Source: Paenibacillus anaericanus (GTDB lineage Bacteria > Bacillota > Bacilli > Paenibacillales > Paenibacillaceae). From it: a DNA stretch of 64,000 nucleotides. The DNA is taken from NCBI RefSeq assembly GCF_003994475.1, contig NZ_RZNY01000003.1, positions 186,001 through 250,000 of the forward strand. Reading direction: 5' to 3'. A model generated the notes under the pieces. That model saw nothing but the letters and a program-made list of their open reading frames with translations, did not search any database and had not been told where the DNA came from. Within the stretch, counting starts at the first letter, position 1. Each line of letters opens with the position of its first letter. A program made the translations under genes and the position numbers. Below are positions 28,044 to 37,368 of this stretch, one piece after another.

Positions 28044-30659
28044 TTATTCTTCAAATCTTCCGTAGAATGCATCGCGGTATACATCAGCCAATTCTGTAAC
28101 TAGTGGCAACTTCGGATTAGCAGTAGTACATTGGTCTTCGAAAGCGCGGTCTGCTAAATAGTCTACGCGTGATTCGAAATCCTTTGCATCGAAGCCAAGT
28201 TCTTGGAATGTTTCTGGAATGCCTAGTTTCTTGTTCATTTCACGAATTGCTTTGATCAAGCTCTTAACGCCTTCTTCTGTTGTACGAGCAGGCAATCCAA
28301 GAATGCGAGCGATTTCTGCATAACGTTCGTCAGCAACGAAGTGAGTATATTTAGGGAATGCAGCAAATTTAGTTGGTTTCTTAGCATTATAGCGAATAAC
28401 GTGCGGCATAAGAATCGCATTTGTACGTCCATGAGCAGTATGGTATTGACCGCCCCATTTGTGCGCCAAACTGTGGTTAATGCCTAGGAATGCGTTGGCA
28501 AAAGCCATACCAGCCAAAGTCGATGCGTTATGCATTTTTTCACGAGCAAGCTTGTCGCCAGTTAATGCCGATTTTTCTAACCATTGGAACACTAGTTGAA
28601 TCGCTTTGATTGCAAGACCATCCGTATAGTCACTAGCCATAACCGACACATAAGCTTCAATAGCGTGAGTCAATACGTCCATACCTGTATCAGCAACAGC
28701 GAACTTAGGCAAACTGTATACGAATTCTGGATCGATGATAGCTACGTCTGGAGTCAACTCATAATCAGCAAGTGGATACTTCGTGTTACCATTTTCTTTA
28801 TCTGTGATAACGGCGAACGATGTTACTTCCGAACCTGTACCCGAAGTTGTTGGAATCGCAACGAATTTTGCTTTTTGGCCCAAACGTGGGTATTTGTAAA
28901 TCCGTTTACGGATATCCATGAATTTTTGTTTCAAGTTGTTAAAGTCTGTATCTGGATATTCATAGAACAACCACATACCTTTAGCAGCATCCATTGGCGA
29001 TCCGCCACCTAGAGCGATGATACAGTCTGGTTGGAATTTCTCCATCATTTCAGTACCACGTTTAACTGTTGTAGTCGATGGATCTGGCTCTACATCCGAG
29101 AATACTTCGATAGCTACTGGCGTTTGGCGTTGACGAAGATAATGTTCTACCTTCTCTACATATCCAAGCTTAACCATCATAGGGTCAGTAACGATCAGTA
29201 CGCGAGTAATGTCAGGCATTTTGGCAAGATATTGAGTGGATCCTTTTTCAAAGTAAATTTTGTTAGGAATTTTGAACCATTGCATATTCACAGTACGACG
29301 ATTCACCCTTTTCACGTTGATTAGATTGATAGCAGTTACGTTCGACGAAGTCGAGTTACGTCCGTAAGATCCACATCCAAGTGTTAGCGATGGTAAGTTT
29401 GTATTATAGATATCACCGATACCACCTTGCGAAGATGGTTGGTTAACCAAGATCCGGCAAGTCGGCATACGATCGGAGTATTTTTGAATAATTTCTTCGT
29501 TATTTGAGTGAATTACCGAAGAGTGACCCATACCACCGAAATGAACAACTTCAAGGGCACGTTCGATACCTTGTTCAGGGTTCTTCACTTTGTAGCAAGC
29601 AAGGATCGGGCTTAACTTCTCTGCAGACAGTGGATATTTAGTTCCCACGCCTTCAATTTCAGCAACTAGAATTTTTGTTCCAGCTGGAACACTGATTCCG
29701 CACAATTCAGCAATCTTAGTTGCTGGCATACCAACGATAGTTGGATTCACTGCACATTTATCAGCAATAATAGCTCCTGCAGTCAATTTAGTTACTTCTT
29801 CTTTATTTACAAAGTAACATCCGTTTGCGATCATTTTCTTCTTCACTTGATCGAATATCGGCTCTTCGATGATAACTGCTTGCTCAGATGCGCAAATCAT
29901 ACCATTATCAAATGTTTTGGAAAGAATAAGGTCATTCACCGCTTGATCAAGATCGGCAGACTTTTCAATGAAGCAAGGTACGTTACCTGGGCCTACACCT
30001 AGTGCTGGTTTACCACAGCTATATGCTGCTTTAACCATTGCGGATCCGCCTGTTGCAAGAATACATGCTACATCTTTATGATTCATAAGTGCGTTCGTAC
30101 GATCCATCGAAGGATTCTCGATCCATTGGATACAATTTTCAGGAGCACCGTGTTTTACTGCAGCTTCCAACAAAATCTTAGCTGCTTCAGTACTACACGC
30201 TTGAGCAGATGGATGGAAACCGAAGATGATCGGGTTGCGAGTTTTAATCGCGATCAAGGCTTTGAAGATTGTAGTTGAAGTTGGGTTAGTTGTTGGTGTA
30301 ATACCCATGATGATTCCCACTGGTTCAGCAATCTTCTGGAAGTTGTCGTAAGGATTATCTTCAATAACGCCTACGGTCTTGTTGTTCTTAATACTGTTCC
30401 AGATGTATTCCGTAGCGAACATGTTCTTAATAATCTTGTCTTCATAAACACCACGTCCAGTTTCTTCTACAGCCAACTTTGCCAGATGCATGTGTTTGTC
30501 AAGTCCTGCCAATGCCATTGCTTGCACGATCTTGTCAATTTGTTCCTGGTCCATTCCCATAAAAGCTTCAGTTGCTTTATTCGCTTTGTCGATCAGCGAT
30601 TGGATATATTCCTGTGCATCCGGTTGTGCCTTTGTCGTCACTTCGTTTTTTACGGCCAT
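28044..30659 (-). CDS. adhE: Bifunctional acetaldehyde-CoA/alcohol dehydrogenase
   Basis: An 871-residue fusion that reduces acetyl-CoA to acetaldehyde and then ethanol. The N-terminal aldehyde dehydrogenase half (about 1-440) has the active cysteine in [12 protein letters not shown]. The iron-dependent alcohol dehydrogenase half (about 450-871) has the NAD motif [10 protein letters not shown] and the His-rich metal region [19 protein letters not shown] 30659 (MAVKNEV) follows AGGAGG by nine bases; the longer frame adds an unlikely N terminus. The length is normal for AdhE. Two palindromes fitting FNR or Rex lie around its promoter, consistent with control by oxygen or NADH. Confidence 0.96.
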   Translation of the reverse strand: MAVKNEVTTKAQPDAQEYIQSLIDKANKATEAFMGMDQEQIDKIVQAMALAGLDKHMHLAKLAVEETGRGVYEDKIIKNMFATEYIWNSIKNNKTVGVIEDNPYDNFQKIAEPVGIIMGITPTTNPTSTTIFKALIAIKTRNPIIFGFHPSAQACSTEAAKILLEAAVKHGAPENCIQWIENPSMDRTNALMNHKDVACILATGGSAMVKAAYSCGKPALGVGPGNVPCFIEKSADLDQAVNDLILSKTFDNGMICASEQAVIIEEPIFDQVKKKMIANGCYFVNKEEVTKLTAGAIIADKCAVNPTIVGMPATKIAELCGISVPAGTKILVAEIEGVGTKYPLSAEKLSPILACYKVKNPEQGIERALEVVHFGGMGHSSVIHSNNEEIIQKYSDRMPTCRILVNQPSSQGGIGDIYNTNLPSLTLGCGSYGRNSTSSNVTAINLINVKRVNRRTVNMQWFKIPNKIYFEKGSTQYLAKMPDITRVLIVTDPMMVKLGYVEKVEHYLRQRQTPVAIEVFSDVEPDPSTTTVKRGTEMMEKFQPDCIIALGGGSPMDAAKGMWLFYEYPDTDFNNLKQKFMDIRKRIYKYPRLGQKAKFVAIPTTSGTGSEVTSFAVITDKENGNTKYPLADYELTPDVAIIDPEFVYSLPKFAVADTGMDVLTHAIEAYVSVMASDYTDGLAIKAIQLVFQWLEKSALTGDKLAREKMHNASTLAGMAFANAFLGINHSLAHKWGGQYHTAHGRTNAILMPHVIRYNAKKPTKFAAFPKYTHFVADERYAEIARILGLPARTTEEGVKSLIKAIREMNKKLGIPETFQELGFDAKDFESRVDYLADRAFEDQCTTANPKLPLVTELADVYRDAFYGRFEE

Positions 30660-30707
30660 CTCTCTCGTCCTCCTAGGTATTGGTAATGGATCGAACCTTA
30701 TTGGTAT

Positions 30708-30723
30708 CGTGAAAAAATTCACT
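30708..30723 (-). promoter_or_regulatory. Rex/FNR-like palindrome in the adhE leader
   Basis: CGTGAAAAAATTCACT contains GTGAA-N4-TTCAC, the core of the Rex operator TTGTGAA-N4-TTCACAA. It lies about 45 bases downstream of the predicted adhE start of transcription, a position suited to a roadblock repressor. Confidence 0.5.
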
Positions 30724-30768
30724 TATTAGTTCGTCCTTGCGAAGCTTTGCGCTTCTCTTTATGAATAA

Positions 30769-30774
30769 ATCATA
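30769..30774 (-). promoter_or_regulatory. adhE -10 box
   Basis: TATGAT on the minus strand, with a weak -35 TATACA 17 bases upstream. The palindrome centred at 30804.5 is 30.5 bases from it, almost the same spacing as at hmp. Confidence 0.55.
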
Positions 30775-30796
30775 TCACACACTTTCACTCTTGTAT

Positions 30797-30812
30797 AGTG
30801 AATTTTTTCACA
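30797..30812 (-). promoter_or_regulatory. FNR/Rex-like palindrome at the adhE promoter
   Basis: AGTGAATTTTTTCACA differs from the FNR box TGTGA-N6-TCACA at one base, and also holds the Rex core GTGAA-N4-TTCAC. It overlaps the adhE -35 region. It could be a site for activation by Fnr, repression by Rex, or both. Confidence 0.6.
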
Positions 30813-31008
30813 TACTATAAAGAAAATGAAAATATTTCAGTTAATTGAGTGTATTTTCATGTATTGCTTACATAAAAAGTATATTCAGTAAAATGAAGCC
30901 CTTTCAAAAAATAAGACTCTTTCTTCTTCCTTCTATAGAGTGGCTAAAAAAGTCCGCAATCTGAAAACCTATTAACTCTTTAGCAAAGTTATCCATAATC
31001 AAAAATAA

Positions 31009-31024
31009 AGTGAAATTAGTCACA
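31009..31024 (+). promoter_or_regulatory. FNR-like box upstream of fnr
   Basis: AGTGAAATTAGTCACA matches TGTGA-N6-TCACA with one change. It is centred about 118 bases before the fnr start codon and about 70 bases before the TATAAT box, so autoregulation is possible but the spacing is not that of a simple activator site. Confidence 0.5.
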
Positions 31025-31084
31025 ATGTTGAAATTTCGACACTTTTTTTTCATTTAACAGTAACTCAAATCACAATAAACAGTA

Positions 31085-31090
31085 TATAAT
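31085..31090 (+). promoter_or_regulatory. Possible fnr -10 box
   Basis: A perfect TATAAT lies 45 bases upstream of the fnr ATG. No good -35 hexamer is seen 16-18 bases before it (ACTCAA at 17), so the promoter may need an activator. Confidence 0.45.
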
Positions 31091-31134
31091 TAATTTAAAT
31101 TTTCAGAAAAATTTGGAGTACAAAGGGGAACTTA

Positions 31135-31854
31135 ATGATGAATGAAATAATGAATGCTGCCCTGCCCCGTGGGAATACGAGCTGCTTCTCCGAACAAAAC
31201 TTCAATCGACTCCTCGTTACCATGAAAGAAAAAGCGTATCCCGAGGGAACACACTTATTCTGGGAAGGCGACTTTTCCGATAAACTGTTCTACCTTAAAC
31301 GCGGACGCGTTAAATTAACTAAATCAACTGATGAAGGCAAAGAGCTTATTCTGTATATGTACGGCCGTGGCGATATGGTCGGTCAGGCAGATCCCTTCTT
31401 TAGTAGCAAGCACAGCTTTACAGCTGAAGTAATTGAAGACAGTGAAGTTGGTGTAATTGAGCAAAAAGATCTTGAAATCATGATCTGCCAGCACTGTGAC
31501 TTTGCTATCGACTTTATGAAATGGATGGGAATTCATCACCGCCTGACACAGACAAAATTCCGTGACTTAATGATGTATGGTAAACCAGGAGCTCTCTGCT
31601 CCACGCTCATTCGTCTGAGTAACACATACGGTGAGAAACATGGTGACACCATCCTTATTAACAAAAAGATCACGCATACTGATCTGTCTAACATGATCGG
31701 AGCTACTCGCGAGAGTGTCAACCGTATGCTGAGTGATCTCCGCAAGAAGGATGCATTAGAGTATGAGAACGGGATGATCGTAATTAAAGACCTCGTTATG
31801 CTACAGGACATTTGTCACTGTGAACTGTGCCCGAACGAAATCTGCCGTATTTAA
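31135..31854 (+). CDS. fnr: Fnr-type oxygen-sensing regulator of the Crp family
   Basis: A 239-residue Crp/Fnr protein. A cyclic-nucleotide-type beta barrel (about 25-140) leads through the dimer helix to a winged helix-turn-helix (about 160-225) with DLSNMIGATRESVNRMLSDL. Four cysteines at the very C terminus (227, 229, 232, 237, in CHCELCPNEICRI) match the C-terminal iron-sulfur cluster of Bacillus Fnr rather than the N-terminal one of E. coli Fnr. The start has AAGGGG upstream. It is divergent from adhE. The FNR boxes in front of pflB, nirB, ric and hmp are its probable targets. Confidence 0.92.
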   Translation: MMNEIMNAALPRGNTSCFSEQNFNRLLVTMKEKAYPEGTHLFWEGDFSDKLFYLKRGRVKLTKSTDEGKELILYMYGRGDMVGQADPFFSSKHSFTAEVIEDSEVGVIEQKDLEIMICQHCDFAIDFMKWMGIHHRLTQTKFRDLMMYGKPGALCSTLIRLSNTYGEKHGDTILINKKITHTDLSNMIGATRESVNRMLSDLRKKDALEYENGMIVIKDLVMLQDICHCELCPNEICRI

Positions 31855-31909
31855 TGGTACTCGTCTTCGGTCGCGCCTGGAATTCTTATTTCATACCATT
31901 TGCAAACAA

Positions 31910-31945
31910 AAACAAGGTTGGGGGGATTTACCCTCAACCTTGTTT
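31910..31945. terminator. Bidirectional terminator between fnr and nirC
   Basis: AAACAAGGTTG and CAACCTTGTTT form a perfect eleven-base stem between the convergent genes. The outer A and T residues give a T tract in both directions. Confidence 0.85.
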
Positions 31946-31958
31946 ATATTTTACTAAG

Positions 31959-32738
31959 TTATTTCTTTCGTACCGGTGATATAAACCAGTATGCCATTCC
32001 AACGAATACCGCTCCACCTAAGATGTTTCCAAGAGTAACCGGGATCATATTATGCATCCAGCCGGCGATCGTAATTGTATCCGGATGATTCGGTAGAATC
32101 AAGGACAAACTAAGCAAGGTCATATTAGCCACGCTATGCTCATATCCACTAGCAATAAACGCGTATAAACACCACCAGATCAAGACTAGTTTGGAGATAT
32201 CATCCTTTGCTCGATTGGCCATCCAAAGCGCAAGGCAGACAAGCCAGTTACACAATATGCCACGGAAGAACAATTCTGAGAACGGAGCAGCCATCTTCTT
32301 TGCTGATGCGGCAAAAATGAGGTGTTCCGGTGCGGCAGTCTTGAACAGTCCACTTCCCCAGACAAGCAAGGAAAGCAGCACAGCACCTGCCAAATTCCCT
32401 AGAAAAACAATAGTCCAGTTCTTAGCCGTATCCCCCACTGTCGTTCTTTTAGCGAGCGTACTCATCGTAAAAAACATATTGTTACCCGTAAACAGTTCGG
32501 ATCCCGCAAACACGACAAGTGTGAGTGCAAGTCCAAACGACATCCCCATCAACGTCGTCTGGAACGGCGATTTAACTGCTGCTAGCGGAGCACCAATACT
32601 AAATATCAAAATGATACCCAATCCTACATAGGCCCCAGCTAACATTGCCGATACGATATACCGCGGCAGACTCTCATTCATCTTCTCTTTCTTTTTTACT
32701 GCCGCTTCAATTATTGCTTCCACACTTTGCGTGAACAT
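31959..32738 (-). CDS. nirC: Formate/nitrite channel NirC
   Basis: A 259-residue FNT-family membrane channel with six hydrophobic segments, carrying nitrite (or formate) across the membrane. Family segments are GSELFTGNNMFFTM, RGILCNWLVCLALWM, the His-bearing SGYEHSVANM and a conserved GNILGGAVFVG. It is the last gene of nirB-nirD-nirC, which favours nitrite as the cargo. GGGGAGG precedes the ATG. It ends at the shared terminator with fnr. Confidence 0.9.
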   Translation of the reverse strand: MFTQSVEAIIEAAVKKKEKMNESLPRYIVSAMLAGAYVGLGIILIFSIGAPLAAVKSPFQTTLMGMSFGLALTLVVFAGSELFTGNNMFFTMSTLAKRTTVGDTAKNWTIVFLGNLAGAVLLSLLVWGSGLFKTAAPEHLIFAASAKKMAAPFSELFFRGILCNWLVCLALWMANRAKDDISKLVLIWWCLYAFIASGYEHSVANMTLLSLSLILPNHPDTITIAGWMHNMIPVTLGNILGGAVFVGMAYWFISPVRKK

Positions 32739-32790
32739 CCGGCCTGCCTCCCCAACACTCTTATATGAACTTGATTAATCAAAGGTTAGG

Positions 32791-33138
32791 TTACACCGTC
32801 AAAAACTCAGACGTGGCAACCCAGACCTGGCCATCTTCTATTTTCACTGGATATACTTGAACTTGGCCATGATCTGGGGCTTGAACATTTCCTGTCTCCA
32901 GATCGATCTTCCAATCATGCAATGGATCATACAAGTAATGTCCTGATACCATGCCTTCGGCCAGAGGCCCACCTTTCGGATGAGGGCTCTCGTTCTTTAT
33001 AGCAAACACGTTACCGTCTGAAGTCTGGAATACCGCAATCTCCACCCCATTTAAATCAATAACCCGACCTACTTGTTTCATAAATTGATCCAGTGAACCA
33101 ACAGGATAGAACGTTTCATTTGGTAAGCTCATATTCAT
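32791..33138 (-). CDS. nirD: Nitrite reductase (NADH) small subunit
   Basis: A 115-residue protein with the Rieske-like beta fold of NirD, the small partner of NADH nitrite reductase. The positions where a true Rieske protein has Cys-x-His read SPHPKGG and DPLHDW, so no iron-sulfur ligands remain. This absence is normal for NirD. It starts 37 bases after nirB with AGAAGGG as ribosome site, and is followed by nirC. Confidence 0.92.
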   Translation of the reverse strand: MNMSLPNETFYPVGSLDQFMKQVGRVIDLNGVEIAVFQTSDGNVFAIKNESPHPKGGPLAEGMVSGHYLYDPLHDWKIDLETGNVQAPDHGQVQVYPVKIEDGQVWVATSEFLTV

Positions 33139-33175
33139 GACTTCTCCCTTCTCTCACACCGCTATAATAATAAGC

Positions 33176-35611
33176 CTACAACTGATTACTAATCTCCAAC
33201 CGATGGAACATTCTATTACGGCTCTTATCATCGTTCAGCATTTTTTTCCAAGGGTCTTCAACTTGTTGCAGTGCAAACTCGATTCGATTTACTAGTGCTT
33301 TACGTGACTCAGCATTATCCAAAACAACTGCCTTGATAGTATCTAGGCCGATTCGTTCCACCCACTCTGAGGTTCTCTCTAGATAATTTCCTGTCTCCCT
33401 GTAATGCTGGATGATAGCTGAGCAAATATCGACCAATTCTTCATCTGTCTTAACCTTACAGAGACTATCCGCGAGACGTGCTTTGATCCCACCATTGCCG
33501 CCGATAAAAATTTCCCATCCACCGTCGTTACCGACGATTCCGATATCTTTGGTACACGATTCAGCGCAATTACGCGGGCAGCCGTTAACCGCTATTTTGA
33601 ATTTAGCGGGGAGATCAAGTCTCTCGAACTTGCGTTCAATCAACGCACCCATACCCATCGAATCTTGCGTACCAAAACGGCAGAACTGGGATCCTACACA
33701 GGTCTTCACTGTCCGTAGGGCTTTGGCATAACCATACCCCGACGGCATATCGAGCTCCTCCCATATCTTCGGCAAGTCCGCTTTCATTACTCCGACTAAA
33801 ACTAATCGCTGACCACCTGTTACTTTCACAACTTTAATATTATATTTCAAGGACACATCAGCAATCTTCTTCAATTCTTCAGGTGTGGTAATACCGCCAT
33901 ACATTCTCGGGATAACAGTATACGTTCCGTCCTTCTGAATATTAGCACTCATCCGCTCATTAACGAAGCGTGATTCCTTCTCATCCTCATGACTATCCGG
34001 GTAGATCATACCTAGATAATAGTTAACCGCAGGACGGCACTTCGAGCAGCCTTCTGGTTGGCTCCATCCCAACACATTCATTACCTCTTTGGTTGTTTGA
34101 AGACCTTTCGCTTTGATCTCCGCCACAATCTCATCCCGGCTCATGGTTGTACATCCACAGATGCCCTGTTTGTCCGCGGTTTTGAACCCATCACCAAGTA
34201 CATATTGCAAAATTTGCTCCACAACTGGTTTACAGCCACCGCACGAACGGGTTGCACCTGTGCAAGCTTTAATTTCATCGACTGTAGTTAATCCTTGGTT
34301 CGTAATAACATCCACGATGGTTCCTTTGGTGACACCGTTACAACCACAGACAATTTCTTCATTAGACATACTTTCTACCGAAGTGGTTTTCTTACCCCCT
34401 CCGCCACAGCACCCTGAACCCATCAGAGATTCATACAATTCATCTGTCATCTCTGTTCTCTGCTTGATGAGCTTTTGCAGTTCTGCTGAATCTGTAATAT
34501 CACCAAATAGTACTGCTCCAACCATTACTTTATCTCTCAGCAGAATTTTCTTATATGTTTGTTTCCATTCATCCTTATTTGCAATGATCATATGTCCTGG
34601 TCCATCAATAAACTCACCGGTTGAGAACACATCAACACCAGATATCTTTAATTTAGTTGACACAACGGATCCTTCGTACGGTGCAGTATCTACGCCACAA
34701 ATATGTTTGGCCAAAATCATTCCTTGCTCAAACAGCGGAGCTACAAGTCCATAGCAAGTTCCACGATGTTCTGTACATTCTCCAACCGAATACACACCTT
34801 CCATCGAGGTTTGCATGTAATCGTTCACGACGATTCCACGGTTCACATCGATCCCGCTCTCTTTTGCTACCACAATATTTGGCTTAATACCTACCGCCAT
34901 GACAACGAATTCTGCATCCAATACCGAATCATCAGCAAATCTTAGTCCGCTTACTCTTTTATCACCAAGTAACTCAGCTGTTTGCGCACCCATCTTGAAC
35001 TTAATTCCTTGACGTTCAAGTTCTGCCTGTAGCATTGACGACGCTTGATGATCAAGTTGGCGCTCCATTAAGTCGTCCATCAGATGGACGACCGTTACGT
35101 CCATACCCAATTGAACAAGTCCCTTAGCCGCTTCTAACCCAAGCAAACCGCCACCAATTACAGCAGCTTTCCGGTAAACTTGGGCTGCTTGAAGCATCTG
35201 ATTACAATCCGCGATATCTCTGAATCCTACGACCCCTTCTTTGTCACTCCCAGGAACCGGAAGAATAAACGAATTGGATCCAGTGGCAATAAGTACTTTA
35301 TCGTACGGAACGCGTACTCCATCCTCGGTTACAACTTCCTTCGTTTGTTCATCAATTTTGGCAACCGTTGTTCCTATGTGCAATGTAATTCCGTTATCTT
35401 GATACCAATGGAGATCATTAAGCACGATATCATCGATCGTCTTGCTGCCTTCCAAAACGTAAGAGAGCATAATTCGGTTGTAATTCGGATGTTGTTCACT
35501 TCCGAACACCGTAATGTCAAATTTAGTTGTTAGTTTTAAAATTTGTTCAACAGCGCTGATTCCCGCCATTCCGTTGCCAATCACTACAAGTTTCTCTCTA
35601 TACGTTGTCAT
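33176..35611 (-). CDS. nirB: Nitrite reductase (NADH) large subunit
   Basis: An 811-residue enzyme that reduces nitrite to ammonium with NADH in the cytoplasm. The FAD/NAD oxidoreductase part (about 1-400) begins with VVIGNGMAGIS. Two Cys-rich BFD-type modules follow (CGCNGVTKGTI with CGGCKP, then CGCTTMSRDEI with CSKCRP). The siroheme-iron-sulfur part has TCVGSQFCRFG and NGCPRNCAESC. ATG 35611 (MTTYREK) follows AAGGAGG by eight bases; the TTG upstream is inside that site. Two FNR boxes lie about 100-140 bases upstream. Confidence 0.95.
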   Translation of the reverse strand: MTTYREKLVVIGNGMAGISAVEQILKLTTKFDITVFGSEQHPNYNRIMLSYVLEGSKTIDDIVLNDLHWYQDNGITLHIGTTVAKIDEQTKEVVTEDGVRVPYDKVLIATGSNSFILPVPGSDKEGVVGFRDIADCNQMLQAAQVYRKAAVIGGGLLGLEAAKGLVQLGMDVTVVHLMDDLMERQLDHQASSMLQAELERQGIKFKMGAQTAELLGDKRVSGLRFADDSVLDAEFVVMAVGIKPNIVVAKESGIDVNRGIVVNDYMQTSMEGVYSVGECTEHRGTCYGLVAPLFEQGMILAKHICGVDTAPYEGSVVSTKLKISGVDVFSTGEFIDGPGHMIIANKDEWKQTYKKILLRDKVMVGAVLFGDITDSAELQKLIKQRTEMTDELYESLMGSGCCGGGGKKTTSVESMSNEEIVCGCNGVTKGTIVDVITNQGLTTVDEIKACTGATRSCGGCKPVVEQILQYVLGDGFKTADKQGICGCTTMSRDEIVAEIKAKGLQTTKEVMNVLGWSQPEGCSKCRPAVNYYLGMIYPDSHEDEKESRFVNERMSANIQKDGTYTVIPRMYGGITTPEELKKIADVSLKYNIKVVKVTGGQRLVLVGVMKADLPKIWEELDMPSGYGYAKALRTVKTCVGSQFCRFGTQDSMGMGALIERKFERLDLPAKFKIAVNGCPRNCAESCTKDIGIVGNDGGWEIFIGGNGGIKARLADSLCKVKTDEELVDICSAIIQHYRETGNYLERTSEWVERIGLDTIKAVVLDNAESRKALVNRIEFALQQVEDPWKKMLNDDKSRNRMFHRLEISNQL

Positions 35612-35711
35612 TTTGATTGCCTCCTTCAAAGTCCTACGGTTACGACATGACGATCACAACTTATATTTCAGAATCATGCTGAAAGTCTACATTAGATTGA
35701 TATCAATAGGT

Positions 35712-35727
35712 TGTGATTAGATTCACA
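35712..35727 (-). promoter_or_regulatory. FNR box upstream of nirB (proximal)
   Basis: TGTGATTAGATTCACA is a perfect TGTGA-N6-TCACA palindrome centred about 108 bases before the nirB start codon. Weak -10 candidates (TGTAGA or TAATGT) fall 25-29 bases downstream. Confidence 0.8.
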
Positions 35728-35732
35728 TTAAT

Positions 35733-35748
35733 TGTGAAATTTTGCACA
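35733..35748 (-). promoter_or_regulatory. FNR-like box upstream of nirB (distal)
   Basis: TGTGAAATTTTGCACA has one mismatch to the FNR consensus. It lies 21 bases, two helix turns, beyond the proximal box, so two dimers could bind on the same face of the DNA. Confidence 0.6.
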
Positions 35749-35782
35749 ATATTTGTCATACTTTTCTAATAATTGCTATTGA

Positions 35783-35821
35783 AAAATCCGCAAACACCTC
35801 TTATTACGAAGTGCTTGCGGC
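35783..35821 (-). terminator. Terminator after ric
   Basis: On the minus strand CCGCAAGCACTTC pairs with GAGGTGTTTGCGG across a six-base loop and is followed by ATTTTTC. It lies just past the ric stop codon. Confidence 0.75.
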
Positions 35822-35835
35822 TAAATGAACTGCAT

Positions 35836-36549
35836 TTATGCTTTCGTATACCGTGGGAACAAAATATTATTCTCTAAATGCACATGTGTAAATGTCATAC
35901 CTTCCAATTCTTCTAAACGCGCATAAGTCATTCTATACGTTGTACATGCGTGTGCTGGAGGCACAAAATCCCCTGTTAACTCCCGTAGTTTCTTCAGAAT
36001 ATCTCCCGCAGCGTCATGCTCTGCCTCCAACTCTTCTATAGAAGAGCGAAGTTTGGATAGCACCTCATCCTCCTGCCCTAATTCCCAATTTATCATTTTA
36101 GGAAATACCTCGGCTTCTTCCTTGCCCGTATGCTCTAGCAGTTCAGACATGAGTTGACCAAACAAACGCTCTACCTCTATCAAGTGAGGCCCGGATTCAC
36201 CATGAACCCGTGATACTTTCATCACACTTTTCTTCAGTTCCGGTAGCTCTTCTCGTAAATAACGATGATGTTTGTTAACAATATGCCCGATCAGATCCGC
36301 TGATTCCGCCACTGCCCAAGAGTCTCCTTCTTCCGCATCTGGATGATCAGCTACCAGTTGAGCAAGATCAACAAGAAGCTCTTCCACATCCATATTTCTC
36401 TCTGCGGCTGCTTCATGTAGAGGTCGATTCCCACCACAGCAAAAGTCGATTCTCCGGCTACGGAAATAATCCGCCGACTTCGGAAATTGAACAACAATAT
36501 CCCTAACAAAATCTTCTTTATCAAAATACAGCTGTACTTTATTAGCCAT
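35836..36549 (-). CDS. ric: Iron-sulfur cluster repair di-iron protein (RIC/ScdA/YtfE)
   Basis: A 237-residue cytoplasmic di-iron protein that repairs iron-sulfur clusters damaged by nitric oxide. The N-terminal ScdA domain has the Cys pair in IDFCCGGNRPL (Cys37-Cys38). The hemerythrin-like part (about 85-237) has IVNKHHRYLREELP, ELLEHTGKEEAEVFP and FTHVHLENNILFPR, carrying the iron-binding His and Glu residues. ATG 36549 has AAGGAGG a few bases upstream. It lies upstream of the nirBDC operon on the same strand but has its own FNR-type promoter and terminator. It fits NO made during nitrite reduction. Confidence 0.93.
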   Translation of the reverse strand: MANKVQLYFDKEDFVRDIVVQFPKSADYFRSRRIDFCCGGNRPLHEAAAERNMDVEELLVDLAQLVADHPDAEEGDSWAVAESADLIGHIVNKHHRYLREELPELKKSVMKVSRVHGESGPHLIEVERLFGQLMSELLEHTGKEEAEVFPKMINWELGQEDEVLSKLRSSIEELEAEHDAAGDILKKLRELTGDFVPPAHACTTYRMTYARLEELEGMTFTHVHLENNILFPRYTKA

Positions 36550-36600
36550 ATCAAATTCCTCCTTGTAAAATAAGATGTTGAAATGGTACCCTTCGGGATC

Positions 36601-36643
36601 ATCGTACCCCAAGGATTCCGAGCTCCTTGTGATCCTGATCACT
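36601..36643 (-). promoter_or_regulatory. FNR-type promoter of ric
   Basis: The palindrome at 36628-36643 (TGTGATCCTGATCACT, one mismatch) is centred 29.5 bases from a TACGAT -10 box at 36606-36601. This is identical to the spacing at hmp and places the site near -41.5, the classic activator position. Confidence 0.7.
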
Positions 36644-36667
36644 TAGTATTTGCAGAAAATAAAAACG

Positions 36668-36708
36668 AAAAAAAGCCCCCACCACTGAAACATCGAGTGG
36701 GGAGGCTT
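36668..36708 (-). terminator. Terminator after the short oxidoreductase gene
   Basis: On the minus strand AGCCTCCCCACT pairs with AGTGGTGGGGGCT, followed by seven T residues. It is 33 bases past the stop codon at 36742. Confidence 0.85.
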
Positions 36709-36741
36709 CTTACGTAAACTATAAAATCATCACTTATTTAA

Positions 36742-37308
36742 TTATTTGAGGACGTCATGATCAACATAGCGTTCACCGTTCAATTCGCTAATTAGCTCAA
36801 TCGCTACTTTAGCACCGTCCCCCGCCGTAATAATCGTGTGTACACTGACTCCAGCGACCGTTCCCGCAGCCCAAATACGCGGCTTGCTCGTACGACCATT
36901 TCCATCAGTAGCAATCACGGTCTTGATGCGTGGCTCTCTTCCATCCCGAAGTTCCAGTCCGATAGCGCTTGCAAGTTCAGTGATAGCACCTGTTGCTAAA
37001 ATAATGTGGGAAGCTTCGTAGCTGCGACCTGATTCCGTTTTGACGGTAACCTTTTTTCCGCCGTTGGTATCCACGACAGTGACCTTTTCTTCAATAAACT
37101 TGGCACCTAATGTTTCGGCCTGTTCCCGCCCGGTTTTGAGTAAATCCGGTCCGGATACATCTTTAGCACCATAGTGGTTTCTTATCCAAGCTCGTTTCGT
37201 CATGCTGGCATTGCTATCAAGGACAAGCGTTTCCTTGCCCGCTTTTGCCAGAAATAAAGCTGCGCTAGCTCCCGCTGGCCCCGCTCCGATCACAATCACT
37301 TCAGCCAC
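36742..37308 (-). CDS. Short NAD(P)/FAD-dependent oxidoreductase (thioredoxin-reductase-like)
   Basis: A protein of about 188 residues that begins AEVIVIGAGPAGASAALFL, a dinucleotide-binding (FAD) fold. It ends with the FAD motif IWAAGTVAGVSVHTIITAGDG. The central NADP domain and the CxxC redox pair of thioredoxin reductase are both missing, so it is a known short type of about 190 residues with no settled function. GTG 37308 is chosen (family start AEVIV) with a GTGGGTG site upstream; an ATG six codons earlier is possible. An HxlR regulator gene lies 60 bases upstream on the same strand, which suggests a redox-responsive pair. Confidence 0.8.
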   Translation of the reverse strand: MAEVIVIGAGPAGASAALFLAKAGKETLVLDSNASMTKRAWIRNHYGAKDVSGPDLLKTGREQAETLGAKFIEEKVTVVDTNGGKKVTVKTESGRSYEASHIILATGAITELASAIGLELRDGREPRIKTVIATDGNGRTSKPRIWAAGTVAGVSVHTIITAGDGAKVAIELISELNGERYVDHDVLK

Positions 37309-37368
37309 AAATACACCCACTTCCATTTTTTTCCATGCCGCACCATCACTAGTAACGGCATGTCATGT

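Larger units (their letters stand above)
30660..31134. other. 475-base control region between divergent adhE and fnr
   Basis: There is no gene in this stretch. On the adhE side it holds two GTGAA-N4-TTCAC palindromes (30708-30723 and 30797-30812) and a TATGAT -10 box (30774-30769). On the fnr side it holds an AGTGA-N6-TCACA palindrome (31009-31024) and a TATAAT box (31085-31090). The middle (about 30830-31000) is A/T-rich and I see no structure in it. Confidence 0.7.

Noticed and set aside
32791-33138. Loss of Rieske cysteines in NirD as a sign of gene decay
   Set aside because: NirD proteins as a family keep the Rieske fold without the cluster ligands, so this is normal.
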